A stretch of DNA of 64,000 nucleotides from Corynebacterium efficiens YS-314 (GCF_000011305.1 NC_004369.1:744001-808000); one strand, 5' to 3'. Positions 25,110 through 35,057 are shown, counted from the first letter of the stretch. Notes: generated by a model from the sequence alone, not told the origin. Made by a program: numbers and translations.

Positions 25110-25170
25110 GAAAGGTCCTTTAGCAGAGAGTGGGGTGCCCGGCCACGGGGGAGGGCAGGCGAAACGAGTG

Positions 25171-25198
25171 AAGCACCCCGCGTTCAGGCGGGGTGCTT
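25171..25198 (-). terminator. accBC terminator hairpin
   Basis: AAGCACCCCGC and GCGGGGTGCTT form an 11-bp stem with a 6-base loop, just downstream of the accBC stop on the minus strand. There is only a weak T-stretch (CGTTTC) after it. Confidence 0.75.
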
Positions 25199-25233
25199 CA
25201 ACTCAGAACAGGGCTGTCTGTTCCCTGAAGGGA

Positions 25234-27009
25234 TTACTTGATCTCCAGGAGAACCTGACCCTTGGTCACGCCCTCACCCGCGGCGATGGTCAGACCGGAG
25301 ACGGTACCGGACTTGTGGGCCTTGACCGGGTTCTCCATCTTCATGGCCTCGAGAACCACGACGGTGTCACCCTCGGAGACCTCGGCGCCGTCCTCAACGT
25401 TGACCTTGATGACGGTGCCCTGCATCGGGGCTGCGACGGAGTCACCGGAGACACCGGCCTTGGCGCCACCTGCGCGACGCTTCTTCGGCTTCTTCTTGGC
25501 GGCACCTGCGCCACCGCCGAGAGCGAGGTCGCCCGGGAGAGCCACCTCGACGCGGCGGCCGTCGATCTCGACGATGACCTTCTGCGACGGGGTCTTCTCC
25601 TCGTCGTCGAGGTCGGCTGCATCGACGAACGGCTCGATCGGGTTGTCCCAGACCTCCTCGATCCACTTGGTGTAGACCTCGAAGCCCTCGCCGTCACCGA
25701 CGAATGCCGGGTTGGAGACGATGTGGGAGTGGAACGGGATGACGGTCGGCATGCCCTCGACGATGTACTCGCCGAGCGCACGACGGGAACGCTCCAGGGC
25801 CTGCTCACGGGTCTGGCCCCAGACGATCAGCTTGGCCAGCATGGAGTCGAACTGGCCGGAGATCTCGGAACCCTCGACAACGCCGGAGTCCATGCGGACA
25901 CCCGGGCCGGCGGGCTCACGGTAGCGGGTGATCTTGCCCGGTGCGGGCATGAAGTTGGAGCCTGCGTCCTCGCCGTTGATGCGGAACTCGAAGGCGTGGC
26001 CGCGTGGGGTCGGGTCCTCCTTGATGGAGAGCTCGGCGCCCTCGGCGATGCGGAACATCTCGCGCACCAGGTCGATGCCGGTGGTCTCCTCGGTGACGGG
26101 GTGCTCCACCTGCAGGCGGGTGTTGACCTCCAGGAAGGAGATCAGTCCGTCGGAACCGACCAGGTACTCCACGGTGCCGGCACCGTAGTAACCGGCCTCG
26201 CGGCAGATAGCCTTGGCGGAGGAGTGGATGCGGTCACGCTGCTCATCGGTGAGGAACGGTGCCGGTGCCTCCTCGACGAGCTTCTGGAAACGACGCTGCA
26301 GGGAGCAGTCACGGGTACCGGCGACCACAACGTTGCCGTGCTTGTCGGCGATGACCTGTGCCTCGACGTGGCGGGCCTTGTCCAGGTAGCGCTCCACGAA
26401 GCACTCACCACGACCGAAGGCGGCGGTGGCCTCACGGGTGGCGGATTCGAAGAGGTCGGCGACCTCGTCCATCTCGTAGGCGACCTTCATGCCACGTCCG
26501 CCGCCACCGAAGGCAGCCTTGATGGCGATGGGGAGACCGAACTCCTCGGCGAAGGCGACAACCTCAGCGGCGTCCTTGACAGGCTCCTTGGTGCCCGGTG
26601 CCATCGGTGCGTTGGCGTTGTTGGCGATGTGGCGTGCGGTGACCTTGTCACCGAGGGAACGGATGGACTCAGGGGATGGTCCGATCCAGATCAGGCCCTC
26701 GTTGATGACAGCTTCAGCGAAATCGGCGTTCTCGGCGAGGAAGCCGTAGCCGGGGTGGACAGCGTCTGCACCGGACTTGCGTGCTGCGTCAATGATCTTG
26801 TCAATGACGAGGTAGGACTCTGCGGAAGTCTGGCCACCGAGTGCGAAGGCCTCATCGGCATACTCGACGAAAGGGGCATCTGCGTCCGGCTCCGCGTAGA
26901 CGGCGACAGAGGCGATGCCTTCATCCCGTGCTGCGCGGAAAACACGGATTGCGATTTCACCACGGTTGGCGACAAGTACCTTGGTGATCTTCCTGGTCTC
27001 GACTGACAC
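25234..27009 (-). CDS. accBC: Acyl-CoA carboxylase alpha subunit (biotin carboxylase plus biotin carrier)
   Basis: The 591-residue shared alpha subunit carboxylates its own biotin and supplies it to the AccD beta subunits for malonyl-CoA and long-chain carboxyacyl-CoA (mycolate) synthesis. Biotin carboxylase is at about 8-455 ([47 protein letters not shown]). A basic linker [15 protein letters not shown] lies near residue 500. The biotinyl domain is at about 520-591 with EAMKMENP; the biotin Lys is near 557. GTG 27009 is chosen because AGGAGG lies 7 bases upstream and the product then starts with [16 protein letters not shown] like the C. glutamicum protein. Confidence 0.97.
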   Translation of the reverse strand: MSVETRKITKVLVANRGEIAIRVFRAARDEGIASVAVYAEPDADAPFVEYADEAFALGGQTSAESYLVIDKIIDAARKSGADAVHPGYGFLAENADFAEAVINEGLIWIGPSPESIRSLGDKVTARHIANNANAPMAPGTKEPVKDAAEVVAFAEEFGLPIAIKAAFGGGGRGMKVAYEMDEVADLFESATREATAAFGRGECFVERYLDKARHVEAQVIADKHGNVVVAGTRDCSLQRRFQKLVEEAPAPFLTDEQRDRIHSSAKAICREAGYYGAGTVEYLVGSDGLISFLEVNTRLQVEHPVTEETTGIDLVREMFRIAEGAELSIKEDPTPRGHAFEFRINGEDAGSNFMPAPGKITRYREPAGPGVRMDSGVVEGSEISGQFDSMLAKLIVWGQTREQALERSRRALGEYIVEGMPTVIPFHSHIVSNPAFVGDGEGFEVYTKWIEEVWDNPIEPFVDAADLDDEEKTPSQKVIVEIDGRRVEVALPGDLALGGGAGAAKKKPKKRRAGGAKAGVSGDSVAAPMQGTVIKVNVEDGAEVSEGDTVVVLEAMKMENPVKAHKSGTVSGLTIAAGEGVTKGQVLLEIK

Positions 27010-27272
27010 TAAAACCCTCCTGGTTTTGATTTTCTTCACGACAGAGCACCGCACTGTTCATTGACTGCATGACAGCGTATGACAGTGCCCCTGCGATCAG
27101 CATTATTCTTGCACACTAACTCGGTGATCTTTTAGCGAATCCCGCTAAGGGGGTTAGACGATCCGGATTCTGGTGTACCCTGTGACCGCGTTAACATACC
27201 CGCATTACGGTACTGGATGGTCATTTCCCAGGCAAAGTTTCCCGGTGTCCACATGCAGGGGAGATCCAGGTC

Positions 27273-27306
27273 ACACCCCGTCCCCGGGGTGTACCCGGGA
27301 GGGTAC
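27273..27306. other. Two adjoining GC hairpins in the accBC-thtR intergenic region
   Basis: ACACCCCG-tccc-CGGGGTGT (27273-27292) shares two bases with GTACCC-ggga-GGGTAC (27291-27306). They lie just downstream of the rhodanese stop codon on the minus strand and probably help end its transcript, although no T-run follows. The rest of 27010-27337 holds the accBC promoter region (an AGGAGG site and AT-rich stretches around 27090-27140) and no gene. Confidence 0.5.
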
Positions 27307-27337
27307 GGGGGTGACCAGGGAGGTGACCCCGGGGTGA

Positions 27338-28231
27338 CTAGAGTGAGCCCGGCTCATCACCCTGGACGATGGGCATGCGCACCATGTTGCCCCACTCGGA
27401 CCAGGAACCGTCATAGTTGCGGACGTTTTCAAACCCCAGCAGGTACTTCAACACGAACCAGGTGTGGGCCGCGCGGTCACCCACGCGGCAGTACACCACG
27501 GTGTCCTCGGCAGGGTTGAGGTGCGAGTACACCTCCTCGATCTCCTTGCGGCTGCGGAAGTTGCCGTTCGGCAACACGGCCTGCTCCCATTCGATGTGGA
27601 CGGCACCGGGGATGTGTCCGCCACGCAGCACACCCTCGCCGGCGACGGGATTGCCCTCATCATCACGGCCCCGGTACTCCTCGGCGGTGCGGACGTCGAC
27701 AAGCTTCGTGCCGGCACCACCGCGCAGGCTCTCCAGCACCTCGGCGACGAAGGCGCGGTGGCCCTCGTCGACACGCTCGACCACCGGGTAGTTGGTCGGA
27801 GGGTAGGCGGGCACCGCGTAGGAGGTGTCGCGTTCCTCGGACATCCAGGCATCACGGCCACCGTTGAGGAGTCGGACATCGGCGTGCCCGAAGAGTTCGA
27901 ACACCCAGAGGGTGAACGCCGCCCACCAGTTGGATTTGTCACCGTAGATGACCACGGTGTCATCGCGGTGGATGCCCTTGCGGTTCATCAGATCAGCGAA
28001 AGCCTTGCCGTCGATGAAGTCACGGGTGACCGGGTCATTGAGATCCTTGTCCCAGTCGATGCGCACGGCGCCGGGGAGGTGCCCGATGTCGTACAGGATG
28101 GAATCCTCGTTGGACTCGACCACTTTCAGACCCGGTGAACCCAGCCGCGCTGAGAGCCAGGATGCTGAGACGAGTCTCTCAGGATGTGCGTACTCCTGGA
28201 ATGGGGGGAACGGGTCGAACGGTGCTGCCAT
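27338..28231 (-). CDS. thtR: Thiosulfate sulfurtransferase (rhodanese)
   Basis: The 297-residue product has two rhodanese domains. The inactive N-terminal domain has [19 protein letters not shown] with Asp and no Cys ([12 protein letters not shown]). The catalytic C-terminal domain has [11 protein letters not shown] and the active-site loop [10 protein letters not shown], whose Cys carries the persulfide. It transfers sulfane sulfur from thiosulfate to cyanide or other thiophiles. The place beside accBC is conserved in corynebacteria and mycobacteria (thtR/sseA/cysA). It is divergent from the Cj0069 family gene across a 339-base gap. Confidence 0.93.
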   Translation of the reverse strand: MAAPFDPFPPFQEYAHPERLVSASWLSARLGSPGLKVVESNEDSILYDIGHLPGAVRIDWDKDLNDPVTRDFIDGKAFADLMNRKGIHRDDTVVIYGDKSNWWAAFTLWVFELFGHADVRLLNGGRDAWMSEERDTSYAVPAYPPTNYPVVERVDEGHRAFVAEVLESLRGGAGTKLVDVRTAEEYRGRDDEGNPVAGEGVLRGGHIPGAVHIEWEQAVLPNGNFRSRKEIEEVYSHLNPAEDTVVYCRVGDRAAHTWFVLKYLLGFENVRNYDGSWSEWGNMVRMPIVQGDEPGSL

Positions 28232-28483
28232 GTGAGGTCGCTGCCTTCCGTGTATTAGGTGATTCTTTTATTACTGCGTTACCCAGCATATTCCTTCCAC
28301 CCGCCTGTGTCCTTAATTACTTGTGCGTTCTCCCGATGCACGGGTTTCCGGCGCGTGCTTTAAAGTCATTGGTGTCAACGTGAAAGAACCTGACTACCGA
28401 AGCTGCTCTGCGAATCGACTGCCATGAGGGTTTCCCATGTTGCCCCCCATTTTTGATCCTGTTGATTCCACCCCGGTTGCGTC

Positions 28484-28528
28484 TGCACCGCCCCGTGAGG
28501 GCGTGCATCCATGCCACACCCCAGGCAT
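28484..28528 (+). other. Two tandem hairpins in the leader of the Cj0069 family gene
   Basis: TGCA(C)CGCCC-cgtga-GGGCGTGCA (28484-28507, one bulged C) is followed by ATGCC-acacccca-GGCAT (28511-28528). They end 42 bases before the start codon in a 339-base gap (28232-28570) that otherwise contains no gene. A structured 5' leader or attenuator is possible. I do not recognise a known riboswitch class. Confidence 0.4.
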
Positions 28529-28570
28529 CCGCCAGACACCGGGGTTCACGAGAAAGTGACATCCACCACC

Positions 28571-29632
28571 ATGTTCAAGAGCATCGTTGTTTTTGAGGTC
28601 GAAGGCGGCTCCGACAAGTACCTCGACGGTCACCGCAGGGACACCATGCCGATCATCAACTCCCTCACCGAACACGGGTGGCACGCCGAGGTGGTCTATT
28701 ACCGGCCCGAGTGGACCGAGGACATCTTCGACTATGTCACCGGTGCCTTCGACGGCTACATCTCCCGGGTGAACCCCGGCAACATCCCCGGTGGGGAACG
28801 CGGTTATTTCGATCTGCTCACCCGCCTGTCGGACGCCGGTCTGGTCGGTATGTCCACCCCGGAGGAGATGATGGCCTACGGCGCCAAGGACGCGCTGGTG
28901 AAGCTGTCATCAACCGACCTGGTGCCCACCGACACCCACGCCTACTACGATGTGGAGACCTTCCACGCCACGTTCCCCACCTCGCTGTCCTACGGCGAAC
29001 GGGTGCTCAAACAGAACCGCGGGTCCACCGGCTCCGGTATCTGGCGGGTGCAGCTGCGCGACAAGCAGCTGGCTGCCGCCATCGAACCGGGTACCGCGCT
29101 GCCCCTGGACACCGAGATCAAATGCACCGAGGCGGTGGACAACCACACCGAGATCCGCCAGCTGGGCGAATTCATGGATTTCTGCGACCAGTACATCGTC
29201 GGTGACAACGGCATGCTGGTGGACATGCGGTTCATGCCCCGCATCGTCGAGGGCGAGATCCGCATCCTGCTCGTCGGCCCGCACCCGGTGTTCGTGGTGC
29301 ACAAGAAGCCGGCCGAGGGCGAGGACAACTTCTCCGCCACCCTCTTCTCCGGGGCGCACTACACCTATGACCGGCCTGAGGAGTGGCAGGACCTCATCGA
29401 CATGTTCGCCGCCGCGCGCCCGGTCATCGCGGAGAAACTCGGCGGCGACAACATCCCCCTGATCTGGACCGCCGACTTCATGCTCGACACCGCCCCCGAC
29501 GGCTCCGACACCTATGTCCTCGGCGAGATCAACTGTTCCTGCGTCGGTTTCACCTCCGAGTTGGACATGGGCATCCAGCAGCTGGTCGCCCGGGAGGCCA
29601 TCCAGCGCATCGAGGCCGCGCACGCCGGGTAA
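28571..29632 (+). CDS. Cj0069 family protein, probable ATP-grasp enzyme
   Basis: This 353-residue cytosolic protein starts MFKSIVVFEVEGGSDKYLDGHRRDTMP and resembles the family named after Campylobacter Cj0069 (recalled, unsearched). Several features suggest an ATP-grasp fold: RVLKQNRGSTGSGIW near residue 145 like a nucleotide-binding lysine/glycine loop, GEIRILLVGPHPVFVVHKKP as the central sheet, and the terminal GEINCSCVGFTSEL where Glu and Asn would bind Mg-ATP. ATP-grasp enzymes ligate acids to amines or thiols; the substrate here is unknown. An in-frame GTG at 28556 is an alternative start, and neither has a good ribosome-binding site. The gene is divergent from thtR and convergent with the beta-oxidation operon. 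Confidence 0.7.
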   Translation: MFKSIVVFEVEGGSDKYLDGHRRDTMPIINSLTEHGWHAEVVYYRPEWTEDIFDYVTGAFDGYISRVNPGNIPGGERGYFDLLTRLSDAGLVGMSTPEEMMAYGAKDALVKLSSTDLVPTDTHAYYDVETFHATFPTSLSYGERVLKQNRGSTGSGIWRVQLRDKQLAAAIEPGTALPLDTEIKCTEAVDNHTEIRQLGEFMDFCDQYIVGDNGMLVDMRFMPRIVEGEIRILLVGPHPVFVVHKKPAEGEDNFSATLFSGAHYTYDRPEEWQDLIDMFAAARPVIAEKLGGDNIPLIWTADFMLDTAPDGSDTYVLGEINCSCVGFTSELDMGIQQLVAREAIQRIEAAHAG

Positions 29633-29650
29633 CCGGGATGCTTATCGACG

Positions 29651-29691
29651 CACCACCCCCGGCGCGGGATGAACCCGGGCCGGGGGTGGTG
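29651..29691. terminator. Convergent hairpin after the Cj0069 family gene
   Basis: CACCACCCCCGG pairs with CCGGGGGTGGTG (12 bp), with a nested CGGG/CCCG inside the loop. It is placed between two convergent genes and lacks a clear T-run. Confidence 0.7.
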
Positions 29692-29718
29692 GTGTGTCAG
29701 GCCGCCGGTGTGCCCGGC

Positions 29719-31965
29719 TCAGTTCCGCAGTGGTTTCCTGGCCTTGGCCATGTGGGCGGTGCGGGCGACATTCGACGGCAGGATGATCACCTCACCGGCG
29801 GTGGTGGCCTCCCTGGATCCCAGTTCCTCCGCGGTGAGGATTTCGCGGTCGGGTGAGGTCAGCAGGTTCTTCAGTGCCTCGGCGATGATCAGGTCATTGT
29901 CGGTGAAGTCCCCGGCCGGTGTGGTCAGTGTCCCCGGTGCGGCCAGGGTGATGCGGGCTTCGGGTGCCGGGTGGTAATCGTCCATCAGATCCCGTGCCAG
30001 GCGGAAGGCCTCCGCCAGGACATGGTCGGTGGACATGATGATCGGATCGTCCATCTGCAGGAGGCCGAAGTCGCGGGCATCAAACGCGGAGGGGAAGGGC
30101 TGGGCGTCCATGAACAACTGGAACGCCCGGTTCACCGGGTTGGGTTTGCCGGCCCGGGTGAGGCGGTCGATGGTGCGGGCCGTACCACCCCAGGCCGGGA
30201 TCAGTCCCACGGTGCGTTCGGGGAAACCGATACGGCTCTCGGCGTGGAGGACGGCGGCATCGCAGTGCAGGAGCAGTTCGGCACCACCGCCGAGAGCCAC
30301 ACCCCGGACCGCGGCCACCACGGGGAACTCTGCGTGCAGGAGGGTTTCGAAGGATTCCCGGCCGATGCGGAACAGATCCGCGGCGGTGTGGGCGTCACCG
30401 TCGGCGGCGGCCCCGGCCAGGGTGGACAGATCGGCGCCGGCGCAGAAGGCCCGGGCCTCGTCATTGCCGATCACCAGGGCCCTGATGCCGCGTGCGGCAC
30501 CCTCCCGGCCGGTCATGGCGATCAGCTCGAGGGCATCCCGGGTGCATGAGTTCAGGGGCGTGGCCAGGTCGAGCAGCGCCACACCATCCTCCAGGAGGGT
30601 GACGGTGCCACCGTCGGTGGAGAAGATCACCGTGCCCTGCTTCTTCACCTGAGCTGCGGTGAGCACGCCCTCGCGGTCCCGGGTGGCAACCGGCTCGCCG
30701 TCGGTGGTGAGGGTGGTGCCGGTTGCGGGGTAGAAGCCACCGCGGTCAATCGCGGTGGTGAGCAGGGCTGGAACGCGATCGGTGCCCTGGGTCTCCAGCA
30801 GCTCCCGGAGGGTGTCCAGCCCGATGTCATCGGCCAGCGCGAACGGGCCCTTCTTCCAGCCGTAACCCAGCTGCATGGCCAGGTCGATCTCCTCCACGGT
30901 TCCGGCGATCTCCGCGGCGGTGTCACAGCAGTATGTCAGCAGCGTGAGGAAGGTATCCCGGGCGAAGCGGCCACCGGGGCTGTCGGTGGTGATGACTCCC
31001 GCTGCGGTGCGCTGTTCCAGGGCGGGGTCGGGGAAGGAGATGGCGTTGCGGTAGTCGAAGCCCGGGGTGACCACCTCGTCGCGGCCCCGGTAGAACCCGG
31101 AGGGGCCGGTGCGCCCGGTCCATCCGCGTTCCAGCAGCCCGGTGAACAGGGGGTGGTCGGTGATGGTGAAGCGGTGGTAGGCATCATCGACGGGCAGGGC
31201 GGTGGTCAGGCCACCCCAGATGCCGGGTACGAGCTGGAGTCCGATGTAGTCGAAGAGTCCGAAGATACCGGTGCGGGGTACCCCGAAGGGACGACCGAAC
31301 AGGGCGTCGGCCAGCTCGATGGGGATGTTGTTGTCCAGGGCGTGCCGGGCACCGGCGGCCATCCACAGGTTGCCGATGCGGTTGGCGATGAATCCCGGGG
31401 TGTCGCGGCAGTGCAGCACCACCTTGCCCAGCTGCTGTTCGATGATCCGGGTCAGGTCGGTGGCGGTCTTCGGGGTGGTGTCGGGGCCGGTGACCAGTTC
31501 CACCAACCGCATCGTGGTGGGCGGGTTGAAGAAGTGCACGATGGCGAAATCCAGGCGCATCGGGGTGCCCATGACCTCGGTCAGCTGGGCCAGGGGGATG
31601 GTGGAGGTGTTGGAGGAGACCAGGGAACCGGGGGAGCGGTGCTCCTCGATGAGGCGGAAGGTGTCGTGTTTGACCGTGAGGTCCTCGAAGACGGCCTCGA
31701 TGATCCAGTCGGCCCGGGTCAGGGCTGCGGTGTCATCGACGATGTTGCCGGTCTGGATGCGGGAGGAGAACTCGGGGCGGTAGAAGGCCCCGCGCTGGAT
31801 CTGGCGTTCCAGACCGCTCTCCGCCAGGCGGTTGGGGTCCTCCGGATCACCGGAGTGCCGGTCGAGGAGGGTGACGGTGATGCCGGCGTTGGCCAGCAGG
31901 GTGGCGATACCCGCGCCCATGGAGCCTGCGCCGATGACCACGGCCTGGTTGATCTGGGAAGTCAT
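29719..31965 (-). CDS. Bifunctional 3-hydroxyacyl-CoA dehydrogenase / enoyl-CoA hydratase (FadN-like order)
   Basis: The 748-residue product has the dehydrogenase first and the hydratase second, the order of Bacillus FadN rather than E. coli FadB. The dehydrogenase covers about 1-420: NAD loop VVIGAGSMGAGIA, SSNTSTIP, catalytic His in VHFFNPP, and TPGFIANRIG. The hydratase covers about 455-690: ARAFCAGADLS, GVALGGGAELLLHCD and FPERTVGLIPAWGGT keep the oxyanion glycines and both catalytic Glu positions. It would hydrate enoyl-CoA (for example crotonyl-CoA) and oxidise the 3-hydroxyacyl-CoA. AAAGGA precedes ATG 31965 by 7 bases. It is the last gene of a four-gene operon. Confidence 0.92.
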   Translation of the reverse strand: MTSQINQAVVIGAGSMGAGIATLLANAGITVTLLDRHSGDPEDPNRLAESGLERQIQRGAFYRPEFSSRIQTGNIVDDTAALTRADWIIEAVFEDLTVKHDTFRLIEEHRSPGSLVSSNTSTIPLAQLTEVMGTPMRLDFAIVHFFNPPTTMRLVELVTGPDTTPKTATDLTRIIEQQLGKVVLHCRDTPGFIANRIGNLWMAAGARHALDNNIPIELADALFGRPFGVPRTGIFGLFDYIGLQLVPGIWGGLTTALPVDDAYHRFTITDHPLFTGLLERGWTGRTGPSGFYRGRDEVVTPGFDYRNAISFPDPALEQRTAAGVITTDSPGGRFARDTFLTLLTYCCDTAAEIAGTVEEIDLAMQLGYGWKKGPFALADDIGLDTLRELLETQGTDRVPALLTTAIDRGGFYPATGTTLTTDGEPVATRDREGVLTAAQVKKQGTVIFSTDGGTVTLLEDGVALLDLATPLNSCTRDALELIAMTGREGAARGIRALVIGNDEARAFCAGADLSTLAGAAADGDAHTAADLFRIGRESFETLLHAEFPVVAAVRGVALGGGAELLLHCDAAVLHAESRIGFPERTVGLIPAWGGTARTIDRLTRAGKPNPVNRAFQLFMDAQPFPSAFDARDFGLLQMDDPIIMSTDHVLAEAFRLARDLMDDYHPAPEARITLAAPGTLTTPAGDFTDNDLIIAEALKNLLTSPDREILTAEELGSREATTAGEVIILPSNVARTAHMAKARKPLRN

Positions 31966-31998
31966 GATGTGTCCTTTCGGTACCAAAGGGGCGGGTGT

Positions 31999-33231
31999 TT
32001 ATCGCTTCTTGGTGGTGAATGCGGAGATGCCGGTGATCTCCCGGCCGACCAGCAGGGCCTGGATGGAATCGGTGCCCTCGTAGGTGGACACCACCTCCAT
32101 GTCGGTCAGGTGCCGGGCGATGTGGTTTTCCAGGAGCAGACCGTTGCCACCGAACATGTCACGGGCCTCGCGGCAGGCGGCCAGCGCCTTGCGGGAGGTG
32201 ACCATCTTGATCATGGCGGCCATGGACCCGGTGAACTCACCGCGTTCCTGCAGCTGGGCCATGCGGGTACACAGCAGCTGCATCTGGGTGACATCGGAGA
32301 GCATGGTGGCCAGTTTCTCCTGCACCAGCTGGTACCCGGCGATGGGGGCACCGAACTGCTCCCGGCTCAGCGCATACTGGGAGGCCAGCTCGAAGGCTGC
32401 CATCCCGTGGCCGACGGCCTCCCAGGACGCCCCACCGCGGGTGGCGGAGAGTACCCGGTTCACCCCGGCGAAGGACTCGCAGTTCTCCAGGCGGTTCTCC
32501 ACAGGTACCCGCAGGTTGTCAATGACGATGTCGCCCTGCAGGATGGCACGCTTGCCCACCTTTCCGGTGATCACCTCCGGCTGGTAACCCTCCGGGTAGG
32601 TGCCGTCCTCGTTCTTCTCCACCACGAAGGCCTTGACGTTGCCGTCGGCCTCATCGCGGGCGAAGACCACGATGACATCGGCGGCATGTCCGTTGCCGAT
32701 CCAGCGCTTGTGTCCGTTGAGCACCCAGTGGTCACCCTCGCGCCGGGCGGAGGTCTCCAGTGCCACCGAATCGGAACCGTGGTTGGGTTCGGTCAGGGCG
32801 AAGGCACCGATCTTCTTCAGCTTCGCCATGTCCGGCAGCCACCGCTGGCGCTGCTCCTCATTACCCAGGGTGTAGATCGCACCCATGCCCAGGTTGGAGT
32901 GGACACCGAAGAAGGTGTTCACCGAACCGTCGATACGCCCCAGTTCACGGGCGACGATCCCGGCGGCCTGACGCGACAGACCGGGGCACCCGTAGCCCTG
33001 GATGAACGTGCCCACAATGCCCAGGTCCGCCAGTGGTTCCAGGACCTCCATGGGGAACTCGGCACGCTCCCAGTACTCATTGATGATGGGCAGGATATGT
33101 TCCTGCCCGAAGGCGCGGATGCGGTCACGCAGGGCGATGTCCTCGGCGGACAGGTCCGAATCCAGGAGTAGGAAGTCGGGGTGCTCGGTGACAGGTGGAA
33201 CGGTGGCAGGGGACAGGGTCGGTGCGCTCAT
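31999..33231 (-). CDS. Acyl-CoA dehydrogenase, glutaryl-CoA dehydrogenase/ACX4-like subgroup
   Basis: The 410-residue FAD enzyme introduces the 2,3 double bond in an acyl-CoA. Family motifs are FALTEPNHGSDS near residue 145, KRWIGNGHAADV near residue 180, and MFGGNGLLLEN with the catalytic Glu in STYEGTDSIQ near residue 388. At the position where glutaryl-CoA dehydrogenase has the substrate-carboxylate Arg (SGYRSAMSVQ in the human enzyme) this protein has Asn (GSVNTFFGVH). It therefore more likely acts on a short neutral acyl-CoA than on glutaryl-CoA. GGAGAA precedes the ATG. The gene lies between the thioesterase and dehydrogenase/hydratase genes of one operon. Confidence 0.9.
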   Translation of the reverse strand: MSAPTLSPATVPPVTEHPDFLLLDSDLSAEDIALRDRIRAFGQEHILPIINEYWERAEFPMEVLEPLADLGIVGTFIQGYGCPGLSRQAAGIVARELGRIDGSVNTFFGVHSNLGMGAIYTLGNEEQRQRWLPDMAKLKKIGAFALTEPNHGSDSVALETSARREGDHWVLNGHKRWIGNGHAADVIVVFARDEADGNVKAFVVEKNEDGTYPEGYQPEVITGKVGKRAILQGDIVIDNLRVPVENRLENCESFAGVNRVLSATRGGASWEAVGHGMAAFELASQYALSREQFGAPIAGYQLVQEKLATMLSDVTQMQLLCTRMAQLQERGEFTGSMAAMIKMVTSRKALAACREARDMFGGNGLLLENHIARHLTDMEVVSTYEGTDSIQALLVGREITGISAFTTKKR

Positions 33232-33270
33232 GATTATTCTCCGGTTGTGGGGGTGGGATTCTCGGGGTAG

Positions 33271-33687
33271 CTAGAGGTAGGCGGGTTGTTGCTGTTCGAG
33301 CTGGGCACGCAGCTCAGGCGAGATCGGGGTCGGTGTGCGGGTCTCCGGGTCGAGGACGACGATGACGGCCTCGCTGTACACGCAGGGCCGGTCATTCTGG
33401 ACCAGTTCATGGCAGACGGTGTAGGAGGTGGTGCCCAGGCGGGAGATCCACACGCGGGCGGTGACTGTGCCGTAGCTGAGTTCTTCGTCGTAAAGCGTGT
33501 TCACGGCGCGCACCACCCGTGGGGTGGTGGCGGACGGGGAGGTGCCGGACCACGACAGGACGGCGCGGACTCGGGCCTCCTCGACGAGGGTGATCACCTG
33601 GGCGTTATTGACATGACCGTTGAGGTCCTGATCGGACCAGCGCACATCGAGGTCAGTGCTGAAACAGTTGGCGGGTGCACGGGACAT
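33271..33687 (-). CDS. Hotdog-fold acyl-CoA thioesterase (4HBT family)
   Basis: The 138-residue product contains the YbgC/4HBT motif RWSDQDLNGHVNNAQ near residue 16, including the catalytic Asp. The remainder is compatible with one hotdog domain (LVEEARVRAVL helix, then strands). It would release CoA from short acyl-CoAs, perhaps as an overflow valve for the surrounding pathway. Its ATG is 7 bases after the stop of the CoA-transferase gene and its stop is 39 bases before the acyl-CoA dehydrogenase start, so it belongs to the same operon. Confidence 0.88.
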   Translation of the reverse strand: MSRAPANCFSTDLDVRWSDQDLNGHVNNAQVITLVEEARVRAVLSWSGTSPSATTPRVVRAVNTLYDEELSYGTVTARVWISRLGTTSYTVCHELVQNDRPCVYSEAVIVVLDPETRTPTPISPELRAQLEQQQPAYL

Positions 33688-33694
33688 GTTGGTG

Positions 33695-34909
33695 TTACAC
33701 CTCCACTCGGGAGAGACGGACTGCGGCGGCGGTGGTGGGGGCGGTGTTGGCCAGCCAGGTGCGCACCGCCTCCCCGTCCTGATCCAGTGCCGGCGGGGCC
33801 TTGTGGTAGCTCACCTCGCTGCGGCTGAAGGAGATCGGGTTCTTGATCAGGGGGACCGCTGCCTCACCGTCACCGACCTCCACGACGGTCTCCAGCCCGA
33901 GTTTCTGGGCGAAGCGCACACCCTCCCCAACGGTGAGAATGGGGGCGGAGGGGACATTGATGGACTGGAAGGCCTCGAACCACTCATCGGCGGTCCGGGA
34001 GGCCAGCGCCTGCGTGATCAACGGTTCCAGGGTGGTGCGGTTGAGATTGCGGCCCCGCATGGTGGAGTAGCGCGGATCATCGGCCAGCTCAGGCAGACCC
34101 AGCAGCGTCACCAGGCGGGTGAACTGGGAGTCATTGCCCACGCAGATGACCACCTCGCGGTCGGCGGCCATGAACGGGCCATAGGGGTAGAGGCTGGGGT
34201 GCTCATTGCCCATGCGCATCGGCTCGTTCCCACAGGCGGCGTACCCGGTGGACTGGTTGACCAGGCTGGACTGGGCGGACGACAACAGATCAAGCACGAT
34301 GTGCTGGCCCAGACCGGAGACCGTGCGCTCACGCAGGGCGGCGAGGATACCGATGACGGCGTGCATACCCGTTACCACATCGAAGATGGCCACACCCGTG
34401 CGCTGCGGGGGACCGTGTTGGCTGCCGGTGACGTGCATGAGACCGGACATCGCCTGGACCAGCAGGTCATAACCCGGCATGTGGGCGCCGCCCTCAAGGC
34501 CGAAACCGGTGATGGAGGCATGCACCAGGTGCGGCCAGCGACGCGCGACGGACTCCGGATCCAGGCCGTACTGGGCCAGACCGCCCGGCTTGAAATTCTC
34601 CACGAAGACATCGGCGCGGTCGATGATGTCATAGGCGGTCTCGAGATCCACCGGATCCTTCAGATCCAGCACCACCGAATCCTTGTTGCGGTTGACCGAG
34701 AGGTAGTAGGTGCCCACCCCGTCGCGCGCCGGGGGGACCCAGGCGCGGGTGTCATCCCCGTTGGGGGCTTCCACCTTGATCACGGTGGCGCCCAGATCCG
34801 CGAGCAGCATGGTGCCGTAGGGGCCGGCGAGCACGCGGGAGAAGTCTGCAACGACTATGCCCTCGAGGGGGCCGTGCCCGGTGCGGACGGGCCTGTCCTG
34901 GATTGTCAT
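33695..34909 (-). CDS. CaiB/BaiF family (class III) CoA-transferase
   Basis: The 404-residue product would activate a carboxylic acid by moving CoA from a donor such as succinyl-CoA. Family motifs are the N-terminal GIVVADFSRVLAGPYGTMLLADLGATVIKVE, KDSVVLDLKDP near residue 75, ENFKPGGLAQYGLD near residue 105 and the catalytic Asp in MPGYDLLVQAMSGLM near residue 140. AAGAGGTC precedes ATG 34909 by about 10 bases; an upstream in-frame ATG at 34951 is less likely. It is the first gene of the minus-strand operon and is divergent from the LysR gene. Relatives include glutarate, formate and carnitine CoA-transferases; glutarate is favoured by context only. Confidence 0.9.
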   Translation of the reverse strand: MTIQDRPVRTGHGPLEGIVVADFSRVLAGPYGTMLLADLGATVIKVEAPNGDDTRAWVPPARDGVGTYYLSVNRNKDSVVLDLKDPVDLETAYDIIDRADVFVENFKPGGLAQYGLDPESVARRWPHLVHASITGFGLEGGAHMPGYDLLVQAMSGLMHVTGSQHGPPQRTGVAIFDVVTGMHAVIGILAALRERTVSGLGQHIVLDLLSSAQSSLVNQSTGYAACGNEPMRMGNEHPSLYPYGPFMAADREVVICVGNDSQFTRLVTLLGLPELADDPRYSTMRGRNLNRTTLEPLITQALASRTADEWFEAFQSINVPSAPILTVGEGVRFAQKLGLETVVEVGDGEAAVPLIKNPISFSRSEVSYHKAPPALDQDGEAVRTWLANTAPTTAAAVRLSRVEV

Positions 34910-34998
34910 GTGATCGACCTCTTCCATTTGGCTTTTAGCGACATGACTCATAAAAGCATCGACATTGCGCGCTGTCCAATACTTAATGCTAGGGTCAT

Positions 34999-35021
34999 TG
35001 ATACTTGTTAGTACATAATCA
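34999..35021. promoter_or_regulatory. Inverted repeat in the CoA-transferase / LysR divergent region
   Basis: A 23-base element with TGAT and ATCA arms encloses TACT-TGTT-AGTA (35002-35013). LysR-type regulators bind such T-N11-A dyads between their own gene and the divergent target. The element lies 37-59 bases before the regulator start and about 90 bases before the CoA-transferase start. Confidence 0.45.
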
Positions 35022-35057
35022 TCTGGGTGTATTCATGCAGGTAGGAGGCGTTTTGTC

